A stretch of DNA of 64,000 nucleotides from Ignisphaera sp. (lineage in GTDB: Archaea > Thermoproteota > Thermoprotei_A > Sulfolobales > Ignisphaeraceae), in assembly GCA_038831005.1 (NCBI GenBank), contig JAWBKZ010000005.1, positions 62,001-126,000 of the forward strand, read 5' to 3'. Positions within the stretch are counted from its first letter, which is position 1; every line of letters starts with the position of its first letter. Under the pieces are notes generated by a model. The model was given only the letters and a program-made list of their open reading frames with translations. It made no database searches and was not told the origin of the DNA. Positions 63,331-64,000 of this stretch are shown here, piece after piece. Both the position numbers and the translations under genes were made by a program.

Positions 63331-64000
63331 ATGACTTTTAATTACGTGGGTAAGAAAATTAGACTCTCGAGAATACTGAGAGATAGTAAAGCTGTTGTAT
63401 TTGCTTTTGATCATGGTGTAGAGCATGGACCAAAAGATTTCCCTCTAGAGCATGTTGATCCCAAGGTTATTCTGAAGAACTGAAGAAGGTTGTTGATGCT
63501 GGTGTTGATGCTATTATGCTCTTACCTGGTTTAGCTTCTTTAACCCATGATGTATGGGCTAATAGAACTGCTCTTATTGTAAAAGTAACAGGTAAAACTA
63601 ACCTAAGACCAGAGGATCAGAGATTGCTTCAAAATGTCTTCGGTTATGTTGAAGATGCTGTTGCTCTTGGTGCTGATGCTGTTGCTGCAACTGTCTACTG
63701 GGGAAGTCCTTACGAAGGTGTTATGATGGATCTATGGTTTAGTATACGTGAAGTTGCTGAAAGATATGGTTTACCATGTCTACAGCTAGCGTATCCTCGA
63801 GGTCCAGCTATAAAGAATATGTATGATGTGGAAATCGTTAAGTATGGTGTAAGAGCTGCTGTAGAGAGTGGAGCCGATCTAATCAAGACTTACTATACAG
63901 GATCTAAAGAATCGTTCTCAGAAGTTGTTAAGATAGCTTCGGGTGTGCCTATCCTTATGAGTGGAGGACCTGCTAGAGAGAATCCTCTAGAGTTTCTACG
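63331..64000 (+). CDS. Class I fructose-1,6-bisphosphate aldolase, frameshifted and partial
   Basis: The archaeal class I (DhnA-like) aldolase is cut by the window end. The start at ATG 63331 reads [19 protein letters not shown] with the catalytic loop [15 protein letters not shown], but a TGA at 63481-63483 ends that frame after 50 codons. One extra base near 63472 would restore [20 protein letters not shown] and the rest, which is intact to 64000, including [13 protein letters not shown] and the Schiff-base Lys region [11 protein letters not shown]. The clean downstream frame suggests a recent one-base deletion or a sequencing error rather than an old pseudogene. GTG 63322 is another possible start. 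Confidence 0.8.

Noticed and set aside
63460-63490. Programmed -1 frameshifting in the aldolase gene
   Set aside because: No X_XXY_YYZ slippery heptamer precedes the stop and no clear downstream pseudoknot was seen; a simple indel explains it better.

Overview
The window reads as chromosomal DNA of a hyperthermophilic crenarchaeon (Thermoproteota), and the gene set recalls Ignisphaera-like Desulfurococcales; the genus is inference. Directly seen are a 1344-residue reverse gyrase, ribosomal proteins eS25 and eS26, diphthine synthase, archaeal lipid genes, a form III RuBisCO, tRNA introns with bulge-helix-bulge junctions, and AT-rich DNA with many GTG/TTG starts. There is no CRISPR array, intact insertion sequence, rRNA or provirus.

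Left part (1-29 kb), mostly housekeeping. A Mrp/Mbh-type antiporter module runs off the left edge beside a Mrp/NBP35 ATPase. A pilin and a FlaJ/TadC-like membrane protein follow. Next is a plus-strand run from 7.1 to 13.5 kb: tRNA-binding protein, ileS, GTP-dependent dephospho-CoA kinase, an unknown gene, then hypA, a Mrp-type hypB and a maturation protease. A minus-strand run from 25 to 19.5 kb holds an RNase H-fold protein, a Clp1-type polynucleotide kinase, the decarboxylase and both dehydratase subunits of the archaeal mevalonate pathway, and thymidylate kinase. Five tRNAs lie in this part: Tyr, Asp, Pro, Thr and Ala. Three have introns, and tRNA-Pro(CGG) has two.

Middle (29-54.5 kb), a carbon island. 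It contains GH51 and GH3 glycosidases, two xylose-isomerase-like TIM barrels, an FGGY kinase, rhamnulokinase, ribokinase, a DUF2139 protein, and a full Opp-type ABC importer whose binding protein is tethered by a Thr/Val-rich repeat stalk. RuBisCO beside a HAD phosphatase, PLP synthase (pdxST), a ThyA-type thymidylate synthase and a flippase are interleaved. Secreted glycosidases are not seen, so the likely logic is import of oligosaccharides, cytoplasmic hydrolysis, then isomerisation and phosphorylation of the sugars.

Right part (54.5-64 kb): reverse gyrase, overlapped by a nitrilase-fold protein that has lost all three catalytic residues; eS25; a small ribbon-helix-helix regulator; TrmI; trpB2 behind a repeat-rich leader; and a class I fructose-bisphosphate aldolase that is frameshifted and cut by the window end.

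The points most worth a second look are the double-intron tRNA-Pro antisense to the end of a DHH gene, the trpB2 leader (three TGACATCA copies, an inverted repeat and a possible five-codon peptide with a Trp codon), the pseudo-nitrilase, the aldolase frameshift, two candidate C/D-box RNAs and a 1.4 kb stretch of apparently eroded coding DNA. No clearly new multi-gene system was found.
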